A stretch of 64,000 nt of DNA from Zygaena filipendulae (lineage: Eukaryota; Arthropoda; Insecta; Lepidoptera; Zygaenidae): contig OU015652.1 of NCBI GenBank assembly GCA_907165275.2, forward strand, positions 9,625,001 through 9,689,000, written 5' to 3'. A program made the position numbers and the translations under genes. A model generated the notes under the pieces. That model searched no databases. It was not told the origin of the DNA and saw nothing but the letters and a program-made list of their open reading frames with translations. Below, one piece after another: positions 1-11,139 of this stretch (within the stretch, counting starts at the first letter, position 1; each line of letters starts with the position of its first letter).

Positions 1-1796
1 TACGCCTAAATTCACCCCGCTATACAATCGTATTGTACGCTCCAGAAATTAGAAGCTATGTCATCTAGATACGGGCGTTACGGCTAAACTTCGCCTGTCG
101 AGCCAGAGTAAATCAGACTCTATGTAGTTAATGTGAGACCCGAATTCAAATTAACACGAACTCAATACAAATATAGAAGGCGGGGATTGAACAATATCCT
201 CATATTTTTGAGGGAACCTCCACTTGAATATTTCACCAGCGTATCTCTTGTTTGCTTTGCTATATACAGTCTAATACAACCGCGAAGGATAAAATGGGAC
301 AATATCTGAAGGTATATAAATCTGTATGAATAGTAATTTAGATGCTTAAACTGCATATAGCGCTGTACTTTAAAATGAAACAGCTGGTAAAATTAAAGGC
401 TCTTTCTGTAGAGCAGATGGTATTTGCTAAAATATCTTGTATTCGCGAGGAAAGCAATAACGAATAGAAATATATATAAATTTTCGGCGGTCGTCTTGGT
501 TCGTTGAATTAACAAGCATAATGCTGATTTGATTTATCAATATAAGTGTGTCTGATAAATGTACGTATGTCGTATATATATTATAGGAGCTGGGGACTAA
601 ATAACGTTTACGTAAGAAATTTGATTGAAATTTATGTTTTAAAGTAGATGCGAGTATCTACAGATACCTATTTCACATTATTGACTATCATTAGGTACAA
701 ATATAATTTAGAACAGTGTTAACGAACTAACAAAACGCTATACGTAGGTATATAAAAACCGTCTTAGTTATTAGCTAATTAAATAGAAAAAAACCTCCTC
801 CTTTTTGGGAAGTCTTGGGAAGTTTTTGGGAAGTTATTTAAATGTATTATAATGCCGCGCCATCTACGTTTCTTTTTACATCTCTCTCTACCGGAGGAGG
901 CTGCCCATGAAAAAATTGCTTTCAGCAATATAGGTCGCCTCATTGTACGTGTCCATATTATGTTTCTGTGTTTTTGTAAATATTTTGTCTTCTACTGTGT
1001 GTGCAATAAAGTACATTTGATTTGATTTGATTTGAAGTCGGTTAAAAAGGATCCTCACTGCCTCGCATGCTTTGGCAATGTTTCTATATGCCATGTTATG
1101 GTATATCAGTGTGTAGATATACAAGTGTGCAAGAAGAGAATACTTACATAATTATAAAGGCTGTTTGGTTTCCGTGAGGTCCGAATAGTGGTCACTAACT
1201 GCATGTTTAACATTTCAATCTTAACTGCTTTAATAAGCTGCACCTAGACACACAAATGTTATTCGCTTAATAAAAATACGTATATAGTATAGGTACCTTC
1301 TAAGAAATGTAAAAAGGATAAACAGAAAGTAGATACGATTTTCGTATCTATACTTTTGGTAATAAAACTTTCTTAGCTAGTGGCGCTGGTGTGACCGGAT
1401 GGTGAAGCTCCATTATTATATCACCATGAAACACCTATACGACCCATTTTACGAGTAACGCGACCGCGAGAAAAATAGTTATTTACCCTGGCCGAATACT
1501 ATTAAAAAAGGTAGGCTGCACTTTGTGTGCTTTGTACTAGCTGCCTCTCCCCCCGCGGTTTTGCCCGCGTCCATTTCTAAACTCTTTAAAAATTAGGAAT
1601 AGGATGTAAATACCATCTCCTATTTCAAGGAATAAGCTATTTGATCAGATAACATAAAACTATTCCTACTTGTAATTCGTAACTATACACCAAATACTCT
1701 GGATGCACCAGCATGAACAGTATTGAACGGAATTGGATAGAATTTGACCCAGAGATAGATTATAGTCTAGAATAATAAATTAGATCTTTTTAGGCT
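1..1796. other. Gene-free left flank
   Basis: I see no coding exon here. The ORFs are short and have no recognisable domain. The stretch is AT-rich intergenic or intronic DNA; the only identifiable item is the retroelement-like tail described separately near 0.9-1.04 kb. Confidence 0.5.
870..1036 (+). repeat. Non-LTR/SINE-type 3' tail
   Basis: The segment ends with GCAATAAAGTACATTTGATT followed by TTGATTTGATTTGA, that is, a polyadenylation signal and then a simple (TTTGA)n tail. This is how many lepidopteran LINE and SINE copies end. The body upstream has no intact reading frame, so the family is not assigned. Confidence 0.45.
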
Positions 1797-1850
1797 TTTT
1801 ATCCCGCGGGAGCTCTGAAATTACCGCGGGTGAAACCCGGTGGAACAGCT
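1797..1850 (+). repeat. Helitron-like 3'-end fragment
   Basis: Holds only the 3' terminal part of the abundant repeat: TATCCCGCGGGAGCTC, then ACCGCGGGTGAAACCCGG and GGAACAGCT. The paired GC-rich blocks just before the terminus fit the hairpin expected at a Helitron 3' end. The rest of the element is missing. Confidence 0.55.
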
Positions 1851-1928
1851 CGTTCGTTATAAAATATTAAACTGATATTCAATAACAACTCGTACTCGAT
1901 CGTTCCACGACTAAGAGCAAAGCAGATC

Positions 1929-1960
1929 GCGTGGTCGGTGGGCGTGGGCGGGCGTGGGCG
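1929..1960 (+). promoter_or_regulatory. Tandem GCGTGGGCG motifs
   Basis: Two exact copies of GGCGTGGGCG stand side by side at 1941-1960, with a degenerate third copy (GCGTGGTCGG) at about 1930. GCGTGGGCG is the classic binding core of EGR/Krox zinc-finger factors and also resembles Sp/KLF sites. The local GC-rich island (about 1920-2050) lies in AT-rich DNA, as at an insect promoter, but no adjoining gene was recognised. Confidence 0.3.
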
Positions 1961-2059
1961 AGGAGTGATGAGGGAAAGGGCATCCGCGGTGGTGGTTCTG
2001 AAATACGATAACGTCACAGGAATTGTGGCGGTTCGTTCAGTGAAATTCGGTACCAACAA

Positions 2060-4460
2060 CCCGTACGGAAAATGTATCTACAATTTTAAATCAACATGGT
2101 ATTGCACCAATATATGCAACAGCTGTGGTTGTTTTGTACGTTTTTATATCGTTTCGATCAAAATAACAAATGGAAAACCAACACATAATATTCGTGTTCC
2201 ATGTTACACAATGTATACGAATAGATAGGTACGTATAGGCATATAAAAGGTATATAAATAATTTTGGTATGAAATATGAAATTTGTCAATACTGAATTTT
2301 AATACGTTCGAGTACAGCAACTAATTTATGAAATCATAATAATCATAGGAACAGAAAACTACTAGCTGTTATGTAAAAGTTAATCTTAAAGTTCCAACTT
2401 CTTAAGTTCAGTGTAGAGAGCTATAGGTTGGTTATAGGTATAGATCGCATTAGACAAACTTTCTAAGGGATTTGCTTCGTTCGACTCAGTACTTAACAAA
2501 ATCAAAGAATGGCTTTGATTTTTACGATTTGAGAATTTAAACTTGGTTTTTACTTAATACCAGCTGGTGGTCCTTTTCTGTACTCCTGACAACGTGTATG
2601 CGAAATTTCATGATGATCGCCTAAGTAGTTAAGAAGAGAAAGGGAACTTAATAGTTAATATTTTATAGCATTTTTAATATTACCTAGGATTATGCTATCA
2701 TAACATGTAAGTACACTTTGCTAGAGAGATTCGAAAGCTTAGATTCAAGATAGGTACCTACCTTGAATCTAAGATTTCGTATTAGTACTCTGGTTCTTTT
2801 TTCTTCTATAACCTACTTAGGTTTTTCTCGTTTAACGGTTGTAATAAAGGGCTGCCAGCTCGACATTCGAAAGTTCCCTACCACGAGCTAGAGCTAGAAC
2901 TAAAGGCGCTCGCCAACGCAGCATACAGTAGCTCTCGCGTCCCGAGTTTATGCAATTTAACTTTTTACTAGGCGAGACCGAGCAGAACTTTGTCTTTGTG
3001 CCGGCTTGATTTGATTACGTGTTGAAATCCTGCAGACTGTTTTTCATTAACTTCTGATTTTTAACAAACTACTATAATTAATCCGCAGCAGCTGCACCAA
3101 CGCAACGATTTGTTATGCGGTTATTGCGTTCAGTAAACAAATAAACGCAGCTCGCTGTATTTGCAACTGTTCATTTAATTGTAAGCTTTATTTACGATTT
3201 CGTGATTGGAAGCTGTTTACTGAATATCAACTAATTTACCAGACACAAATTGGTTAAATTTATTGCCTGTTACCCTATACTGACTTCATTAACAATTAGT
3301 TTAACAAATTATCTCATAATATATAAAAAGCTAAAGCTGTAACTATACCTACCTTTTAATGTTAAAAAATACTGTACATCACGTTTTCTTTTTTATATCT
3401 ACATCTTCTTTAGTTAGCAGCGAAATTAAATTTTACGGTCAATTTCAAGTATAAAATTCGATCGACTCTCGAAAAGTGGCTGAGAAGTTACTAAATTAAT
3501 AGTGATTAAATGAAATATCCAATTTTAATTAACATTTAGGTACAGTGTCTTCAGTCTTGACGGGATGCTGGGGCGGGCGGCGGGAGAGTTTAAATCAAAT
3601 AATGTACAAACTTCGCCTGCCTGTGTATTGTCGACCGTCGTCCAAACTCCCTTCGCTAAATCTTCCAAGTGTTCAAGTTTTGGGTTCGTAAGATAATATT
3701 GATAAATAACCCGCTAAAGTGTTCATGCAATAAAAATATTCTCTAAGTTAGTTAGTAAGGTATATTAACTACCTATAATACTAGCCACTCAGTGGTTTCG
3801 TGTAGTATTTGTAATCGCGATATAGCGTCGCCGGTGTTTACAAAACTCTTTAAACTTATTAGTAGTCGGTAAGTAGTTTTTAAGTTTATCCATCACAAAC
3901 ATGTATATTGCTCGTTTAAAGATAGTAGATACACAAAGCAAGTAACCTACTTACTCTTAAGCTAGCGGTGCGTTTATAGAACAGAATCTGTGTAGGTATA
4001 TATATAGGTATGCACCCATTCTATGCTCTGTGGTTAACCGACTTCCAAAAAGGAGGAGGTACTGTATTCGGTATGTTTTTTTTATGTAATATTTTCACCG
4101 ATTACTCGAAGATCGATTTGCGAACTAGACGATTGGACCATTTGCGAATTGGATATAATGCGCCTAAACGAAATTTGTACGCAGCCTTCACGTTTATATA
4201 AGCAATAATTTGTACTGTTATCGTTATTCCCGCATGTTTATTTATTCACAAAGACCCAACGCTTTAACGTACTTTACATAATAAATAAATTACGTAATGC
4301 GAAATACACGTGTGTGATTACATTTGCAAAATTATCGCATGGTACCTACCTACGCTATACCTACGCATGAGTTTATATCTTTGTAATGATAATAATCTGT
4401 AAACTACTGTGCGCTAGGTTCATAAAATGAGTATCTAATCCCAATGATCTTATAAATACT
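2060..4460. other. Unassigned stretch with a possible non-coding first exon
   Basis: No coding exon recognised. A GC-rich patch at 3560-3590 (GGGGCGGGCGGCGGGAG) is followed about 100 bases later by TTGGGTTC|GTAAGA at 3681-3694, which could be a non-coding first exon with a splice donor on the plus strand. Nothing downstream could be joined to it, so this is only a possibility. The remainder is AT-rich and featureless. Confidence 0.25.
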
Positions 4461-4463
4461 TAA

Positions 4464-4679
4464 TCCTAGCTATAAATGCGCAAGTGAGTTCGTTTGTTTG
4501 CTTATTTGTTTGTTTGTTACGCTTCCACGTCTCAATAGCTCAACCGATGATCCGATCATCATGAAATCTTGCCTACACGTTTTCAGGGGTACAGAGAAGG
4601 ACATGATGGGGTATTTTTTGTCCCGGAATTGCCATATGGAACTCCGAAATTTACGCGGGTGAAACCGCTGGGAACAGCC
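4464..4679 (+). mobile_element. Non-autonomous Helitron-like element, copy 1
   Basis: Shows the family layout: a TC start with a TATAAATGCG block, GTTTGTTTGTTACGCTTCCA, a central ATCATGAAATCTTGC word, a TCCCGGAATT block, and the 3' ACGCGGGTGAAACCGC-GGGAACAGC terminus. A TC 5' end, a 3' GC hairpin and no inverted termini fit a non-autonomous Helitron such as the lepidopteran Lep1 type. It carries no coding capacity. Confidence 0.6.
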
Positions 4680-4683
4680 ACTG

Positions 4684-4994
4684 TCCTTACCTACTAATAT
4701 TATAAATGTGAAAGTGAGTTTCTTTGTTTGTTACGCTTTCACGCATTAACGGCTGAACCGATCCTCATGAAATTTTGCATACAAGTTGTTAGGAATACAC
4801 ATGAGGATATAGGGTAGGTACTTTTTATCCCAGAATATCCGCGGGAACTCCGAAATTAACGCGGGTGAAATTGCATCAAATTTTGCATACTACACGTTGC
4901 GAGGGCTACCGAAAAGGATATAGGGTACTTTGCTCCTCGATTTCCCGCGGGAACTCCGACATTAACACAGGTGAAACCGCGGGAAACAGTTAGT
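4684..4994 (+). mobile_element. Helitron-like element, copy 2, with internal duplication
   Basis: Begins TCCTTACCTACTAATATTAT immediately after copy 1 and ends GGGAAACAGTTAGT. The block from CATGAAATTTTGCATAC to the GGGAACTCCGAAATTAA hairpin occurs twice (about 4765-4870 and 4870-4975), so the copy is longer than its relatives. It is in head-to-tail tandem with copy 1. Confidence 0.6.
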
Positions 4995-4999
4995 AGTAT

Positions 5000-6420
5000 T
5001 ATAAATATCATAAAACAGCTATTATTTGGTGTTCGAAAGTACGTACAAGTAGATGAATAAATGGTGTAGGTAGTTACCTAATAGGTAAATTATGTACTTT
5101 TAAAAAGTCGATAACGTTTCAAATTATTGACACGACATTTTGAATAGCCTTGAATTACCTACGTGCAGAACCGAAACGGGTATTCCCATGGCCCATGTAG
5201 TGGTAGGTAGGTACTAGGTAATTTGGAATTCGACGCGTGCTACCTTCCACTCGCCCGAATATTTGCAATTAGATTACCTACACCTTATACACTACAGGCA
5301 GACGGATTTAAAGTGTATTGTGCACGTACCTTACGTTTGGTCTAGCGGTTTGTTAATACCAAGCTTTAAAGTCAGTCAAATTAAATCAAATATTTTATGT
5401 ACTACTTTAATGCTCACACACAGTAGAAAACAAATAAAGTAAAATACGTACCTAATGTGTTTGGTATTGCATTATTGCTATGTATGATATTTAAAAATAA
5501 ATTATAACAACTACCTACGGCAGATGCGATACCAATGAGCCCTTCCGGGCTAAATAATAAAAAAAAAACAGTAACTGTCATGCTGTTATTACATTCTAAA
5601 TGTCACTCATTGACAAAACACGCCTCGAAAAGGTGGCAGGTAGAAAGTTCAAGATTACCCGCGGGAAATTCCTAGTTAATTACCGCGGGTGAAAGGTGAA
5701 AGGTGTGTATTATTATAATGCAAAACTTTTAACAGCATCTGTTTTTTTCTTGCTACAATTTGTGCTTAGATTTTATTGTTAAAACTTACTTGCAGTAGGT
5801 CTAACCTACTATAACGTCTGTCTAAAGTCTTAACCGTTACGTTTAAGTAAATAAGAGAGTTCCATCCCTTATTTGACCAAGTTGCACTCGACGTTATATA
5901 ACATTAAAGAAAGACTTTTAATGCGAGACAAGTTAAAGTACTTGCCAATGTACAGTCGAGAGTGGGACTTTATAGTAAAACTTACCTGGCTACTATCACA
6001 CTTTTATAACAAAGTGTTCTGTTATCGCGCACTTGCTCGTGCTTTGAGTAGCACTTGAATAAATTATAACTCTCTTTCACTTCCATTAGAATACGACAGA
6101 GTGACTTGGAAGTACACGGGAATATGTGACCGCTGAAATATCTTTTATCCCCAAGGCGAGGCCGAGGGTAGATTAGGTACATGACCCAACCGGGTAAAGA
6201 GTAAAACAGTTCTTGTAACTGTTGTTGTCCTAAATAAACGAAAAAATAAATAAAAAATAAATAAATAAATAAATGAATTTAAGTGCAGTAGGTATGTACG
6301 TAAACTGAAGGTTAATATTCGTAATTAGCTTCTCTAATTTCAAATCCTTTTGAATAACTGATGAACACTGGAAAGACTGCAGACTGCAGTACTTAGGTAT
6401 TGTTAGTCTCTACCAAGATT
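5000..6420. other. Unassigned DNA with two retroelement scars
   Basis: No coding exon recognised. A Helitron-like 3' remnant lies at 5655-5706 (CCGCGGGAAATTCC...CCGCGGGTGAAAGG is the visible pattern). GAGCCCTTCCGGGCTAAATAATAAAAAAAAAA near 5536-5570 looks like a retroelement A-tail; it contains the hairpin AGCCCTTCCGGGCT. Confidence 0.35.
6140..6275 (+). repeat. Retroelement-like tail ending in (AATA)n
   Basis: A moderately GC-rich body is followed by GTCCTAAATAAACG and then an (AAATA/AATAA)n run to about 6275. The arrangement resembles the 3' end of a plus-strand LINE or SINE insertion. No reading frame is preserved and the family is unknown. Confidence 0.35.
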
Positions 6421-6439
6421 AAGAAATAGATAAAAGAAC

Positions 6440-6554
6440 CATATTATGTCCTTCCCTGTACCCCTTAAAACGTGTGTGTAAAATTTCATAATGATCGCCT
6501 GAGTTGTTAGAACTCCGCGGTAATTTACGCGGGTGAAACCGTGGGAAGAACTAG
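6440..6554 (+). repeat. Helitron-like 3'-half fragment
   Basis: Retains CTTCCCTGTACCCC, AAAATTTCATAATGATCG and the terminal TTTACGCGGGTGAAACCG-GGGAAGAACTAGT. Compared with full copies the 5' end and the central block are missing. Confidence 0.5.
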
Positions 6555-6559
6555 TATTA

Positions 6560-9530
6560 AATATAGTTAATTCTGTCGATCACTGTCTTTTCATCATTTA
6601 ATTATTATTCTTGTACCTACATGAAGTCTGCTTTATAATATTTGTTTACCTGTCGGAAAACTGAAAAACCCGTTTCCGTATCTCTACTTACATGATTATA
6701 GGTATTATCGATGCAGGTTAGGTAACTAGAAACTTACAATTAAAAAGGTTAGGTAACTAGAGAGGACTTCAGTTCGTGATTCAAATTATTTTTATTGAGT
6801 ATACCTACGCACTAGGTATGAGAAGTAATAACTGGAAGAAACATTAAACTTGTAATGGCTGTGAAGCACCTTACATATTATAATGCAAGTATGTAGAGTC
6901 AGCATATAAATTACCCAACTAAAAAAGAAAAAAAATATATTAAAAATGTAAAATGAGTAGTAATTTTATTGCATTCAGTATCAAAGTAAGTATTATTGCA
7001 ACTTTGTTTATCACGTGATTTAAAAAGTAGAGTTAGCTTTCGTTGAGAGAGTGAATTAGCGGTAAATTATTATCGATATAAAATATCTAATATTTTACAT
7101 AATTTTACAAGATTTTTTTTCTTTAAAGATAGTTTAACGACAGTTCAGATGATAAGGATAATATTAAACGTTTCGAATTTTTAGTTAAATTATCCTTATA
7201 TTATTAATAATATTTATTATATGATTATTTATTACAAGTAATTTGCTATGTTGTGTGTGTTATGGTAATAAATAAATTTTCCATTATTTTTTTTTATGTT
7301 TTTGTCTGTCCAGACTAATCTTCAAAATTGAAATTCTTCAGTTTGAAAGAATTTCCATGAAATTTTGTATTTTGATACTTTTACTACAAGACTCTATCTT
7401 AATAGGTAATAACTCTGTATATTTTGCTTTCAAAATTAAAAAATAATATAAAAAAAACATTAAATTTAACTTTTATAATGTTTTTAAAATATTCTTTTCT
7501 GTGTGATTAATATAATTTTTAATTTTTTGTAAGCATTAAGCTTCAATATTGAACCGTAAATAAAAGTTTAGAATTTAGGTTACAAATGACCTATTTAGGA
7601 TACCCTACTGGCTACAACCTATTTTAGTTTGTAAAAAAAATTATGGCAAAGGTTAGTTTGCATTATCGACATCTGTGTATTTTAACGTTTTGGTCGATAA
7701 TCCTCCTCCTCTTCTCCAATCTGATCATACGTCGTATAAGGAAAATTTAAGTAGCCAGGGTTAATTAAAGGAAGTTCGCTCGCTAGCCGACTGGCGTACT
7801 CATAATCACGACATGTTACATATTATACCGCCAACGAGGAGAGCTTGCATGACTGTGGAAATTATTTCCTCGCACGCAATCCTGTCGCACTCTATTTTTT
7901 TCCTTACTTGCATACTTAGAATTTACTTCGGGTTTCTTTCAATTATAGTACTGCGTTAAGTGAATAAAAGGAAAGGCTTTTCATGCACTTGAAAACTTCT
8001 TTCAGTGAATTAAAATTGTACGCATTTTTTGAAGCTGTGTCTATAGTTTCTTCTGTTAGATATGTGAGAATTTTTCTTTTATACGTATTACGTAGGTGCG
8101 TTTACTTGATGATAAATAGTAATTATAGTTGCTCAAATTACTCTCTAGTATGTTGGATAAGATTTTACGACAAAACGCCGATAAGTAAATAAATAAAAAA
8201 CAAAAAATAGTTCAAGAGCACCAAGCTCATTTTCTGAAAGCCTTTTGAATAGAGCGCGGTTGCCTTTATATAACAGACTAACCGGCATCAAGTATTTTGT
8301 CGCTTGCTGACCTAAAACCGCTAACTGTGTGGAAAATTTCACCAACTCCTTTGGTAGCGACCTCTATTTCCTGTAAAGTCCCTACTTCCGGACACTGATT
8401 ATTCTGCGTCCCGTATTTCGGTGCCGAGTTTAATATAAAAATGTCTGTATTGAAATTAAATCGAATCTTACCTCTTACCTATTTTCCAATTAAGATTGAG
8501 GAAATTCTGCTCATATCGCATGCTCAGTTTTCCCACTTAAAACGGACCAATAAATCACCATCGTGCTTGCTATGTAGCAAAATAGCCTTTACCATAAATT
8601 ATAACAAAAAGTCACTTTAGTATTTATAAAAATAAAATAGACTTTCTACCGGTTTATAGAAATCGAGTTACCTACTCTCTCATTGGCTATTCTTTATTCT
8701 ATATTTACTTTAGAAAACAGAATTTCAAACTAGAGCTTCCAGAAAATTACAAGAAATTAAAATATTCAAATGCACGTTTCGAAGTTATTTAATTTAAAGC
8801 TCTATAATCATGTAACAAGTTTTATTAAGATATCCATTCTAAAATACGACATAGGTTACTTTTCATCTCGCAAAAATTTATAGTTTCCTAGGAAAACCTG
8901 AGATTTTTGCAGCTACATCTACGGGAAATTGGTAATTAGGTATCTAATGTAATGTTAGGAACATTATTAGGGATTAATTTAAACCTTTCTTAAAATTCAC
9001 CATAGCGTCATTATATCAGTACTTGCCTACATACATATTGTCTGGTATTGCATAGATATTGTATTGTACTGAATTCTATATATTTTTGCAAAACAAGTCT
9101 TGTCCGTTTTCTGACTCATGAAATATTCATTGAGAATGCAGCGGAACATCTCAATATCCTGGGGAAAATGATCGCGGAATGCAGAGAAAATGTAAAATGA
9201 GTACTTCTTGTAACCACTTCAGCAATTACTTTGCATTTTCATCTATAGAGTTTATTTTTATAATTATACCTGCTATAGTCTCCTACTGGTTCACCCGTTG
9301 GAATTTCGAAATTCACTCAGGAAATCCTATAGAACCTATATGAACCTATATGAACCATCGTCTCGATAAAACATACATGTCGGATACTCACTGATCCACT
9401 AATCATTTTTTACAACACCTATGTGTACTTTATAATAATAATAATTCCTTACCTCATTATAGTTATACAGTTGAGAACATAGTAGTCGAGTAGGTATAGG
9501 TACACAGAATTACTATATTTTATAAACCTC
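6560..9530. other. Gene-free AT-rich stretch
   Basis: No domain, splice-compatible exon or RNA gene was recognised. Reading frames at 7983-8192 (+) and 8145-8345 (-) are short and unlike any family I know. The minus-strand one sits in slightly richer sequence and could be old transposon debris. Confidence 0.4.
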
Positions 9531-9536
9531 TATATA

Positions 9537-11138
9537 CACTTGCGAGCAAAACTATGGAATCGCTGACTTGTAATTTGCTACGAGCGATTTTAAAAACTAA
9601 ATGACTAATGAAGACGAATGAAAATGACACCATTTGAAAGCTATACTGTAAACTTTTAATTAATACCATATTAATTTAAAATTGTACCCGTATTTCAGGA
9701 GCTGTCCTGGTTTAAATGAAGGAGAAAGGAAAAAGTTCAAACAAAACTTTAGAGAATAATCTTTATTTGGTCTTGAATATTCGGTATCAATATTTTGTGT
9801 TGCCTCCCCTAGCCCTAATTACAGCACGAAGACGATTCCTCATGAACTTAATCAGCTTTTTGATGGAATTTTGTGAGATACCTTCCCACTCTTCTAAGCC
9901 GATTTCAGCTCATCAACACTTGAAGGAGCCGGATTTCTGGATCGAACTTTATTTTTCAGCTCATCCCACAAGTGCTCGATAGGGTTCATGTCGGGGCTGA
10001 GCGCTAGCCAGTCCAATATGGCGATACCGACTTCACTTAGGAACTTAGTTGTGGCACGTGAGGTGTGGCAACGGGCGTTATCGTGCATCAAGAGGAAGTT
10101 ATCACCCAAATATCCCGTATAAGGAACGACATGTTCCAGCAGAATATCGGCAATGTATCGTTCTGATGTTAGACCACCTCCTCCTCCCCCATCAGGCACG
10201 AAAACAAGCTCCGTTTTCCCGTCAAATAAAATACCGGCCAACATCATACAGGTACCACCCCCATAGGCTACTGTTTCAGCGAAACAACATTGAGCGAATC
10301 GCTCTTCAGGCCTCCTGTAGACCCAGTTGCTTCGGTCGCTACCATGCAAGCACATTCTGCACTCGTCTGATAATAGAACTCACCCCCATTGCTCAACTTT
10401 CCAATCAATATGTGCGCGAGTAAATTGAAGGCGTACTTGTCGGTAACCTGCCGTTAGTTTTGGGCCTGTAGCAGGACTTTTTGAAGTCAAGTTCACTTGC
10501 TTGAGCCTTCGACGAACTGTCCACTCCCTGACGGCCACCCCACGAACTTATCTGAGCTCCTGCTGAACGTCGAAACCAGTCAAATGACGATTTCGAAGTG
10601 AAGTTGTCACGATAAAACGATTATCTCTGTTCGAAGTGCACCGACGCCGTCCAGATCTTGGTCTCGGAATGAAGCCTCCAGTCTCCCGAAAGCGTTTGTA
10701 AACTTTCGAGACACAAGACTGGCTTATGTGGAGCTGCCGTGCGACAACTCGCTGGCTATGCCCTTGTTGAAGTAGGGTAACAATTTATGCAGCTTCCGTT
10801 AGTGTGGTATCCATTATGGTCCAGTCACGGGACGAGATATGTACTGTACTACGTGTAAAAGGCGACTGATAAGAAAATTTTGATACCATGTGCTTTTATA
10901 GTGCATCAATGCGCGCCAGGATTCGAAAATTGATATTGTGTTTTTTCTTTTTCCTCCACTAAAATCAAGACAGCTTCTGATATACGGGTACAGTTTTAAT
11001 GAATATGGTATTACTTCAAAGTTTACAGTGTAGTCTTTCAAATGGTACCACTTTCATTCATCTTCATTAGTCATTTAGTTTTTTAAATCGCTCATAGCAA
11101 ATTACAAGTCTGCGATTCCATAGTTTTGCTCGCGAGTG
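9537..11138 (-). mobile_element. Tc1-like transposon, complete with long terminal inverted repeats
   Basis: The left end CACTTGCGAGCAAAACTATG and right end (reverse complement CACTCGCGAGCAAAACTATG) are inverted copies. Similarity continues for roughly 170-200 bases, far longer than a minimal Tc1 repeat, with scattered substitutions between the arms. TA dinucleotides flank both ends (9535-9536 and 11139-11140), as expected for Tc1/mariner target duplication. A single minus-strand transposase reading frame lies between the repeats and is disrupted (see the separate entry). The element sits in DNA with no recognised gene on either side. Boundaries were set from the TA duplications and could be off by a base or two. 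Confidence 0.9.
9787..10814 (-). pseudogene. Tc1-family transposase, disrupted (DD34E)
   Basis: This is the cut-and-paste transposase of the surrounding element. Reading from ATG at 10814, the frame gives an N-terminal paired-like helix-turn-helix (around RQLHISQSCVSKVYKRF), then a catalytic core with the first Asp in LLSDE, the second in LLMHDNARCH and the Glu in MNPIEHLWDE. The last two catalytic residues are separated by 34 residues, the Tc1 signature. The frame contains three internal stops (after DTTLTEAA, in the linker, and just before the first catalytic Asp). A one-base deletion after DELKSA shifts the C-terminal LEEWEGISQNSIKKL segment, which ends at TGA 9787. A 153-residue open piece (9894-10355) is the longest intact stretch. 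It cannot make active enzyme, though the damage is light, so the copy is fairly young. Confidence 0.88.
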
Positions 11139-11139
11139 T

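Noticed and set aside
8145..8345. Minus-strand frame MVKFSTQLAVLGQQATKYL
   Set aside because: Some resemblance to coding sequence by composition, but no family, no splice partner, and it runs into A-rich debris.
9716..10423. Plus-strand frames opposite the Tc1 transposase
   Set aside because: They are antisense shadows of the transposase; the minus strand shows the DD34E motifs.
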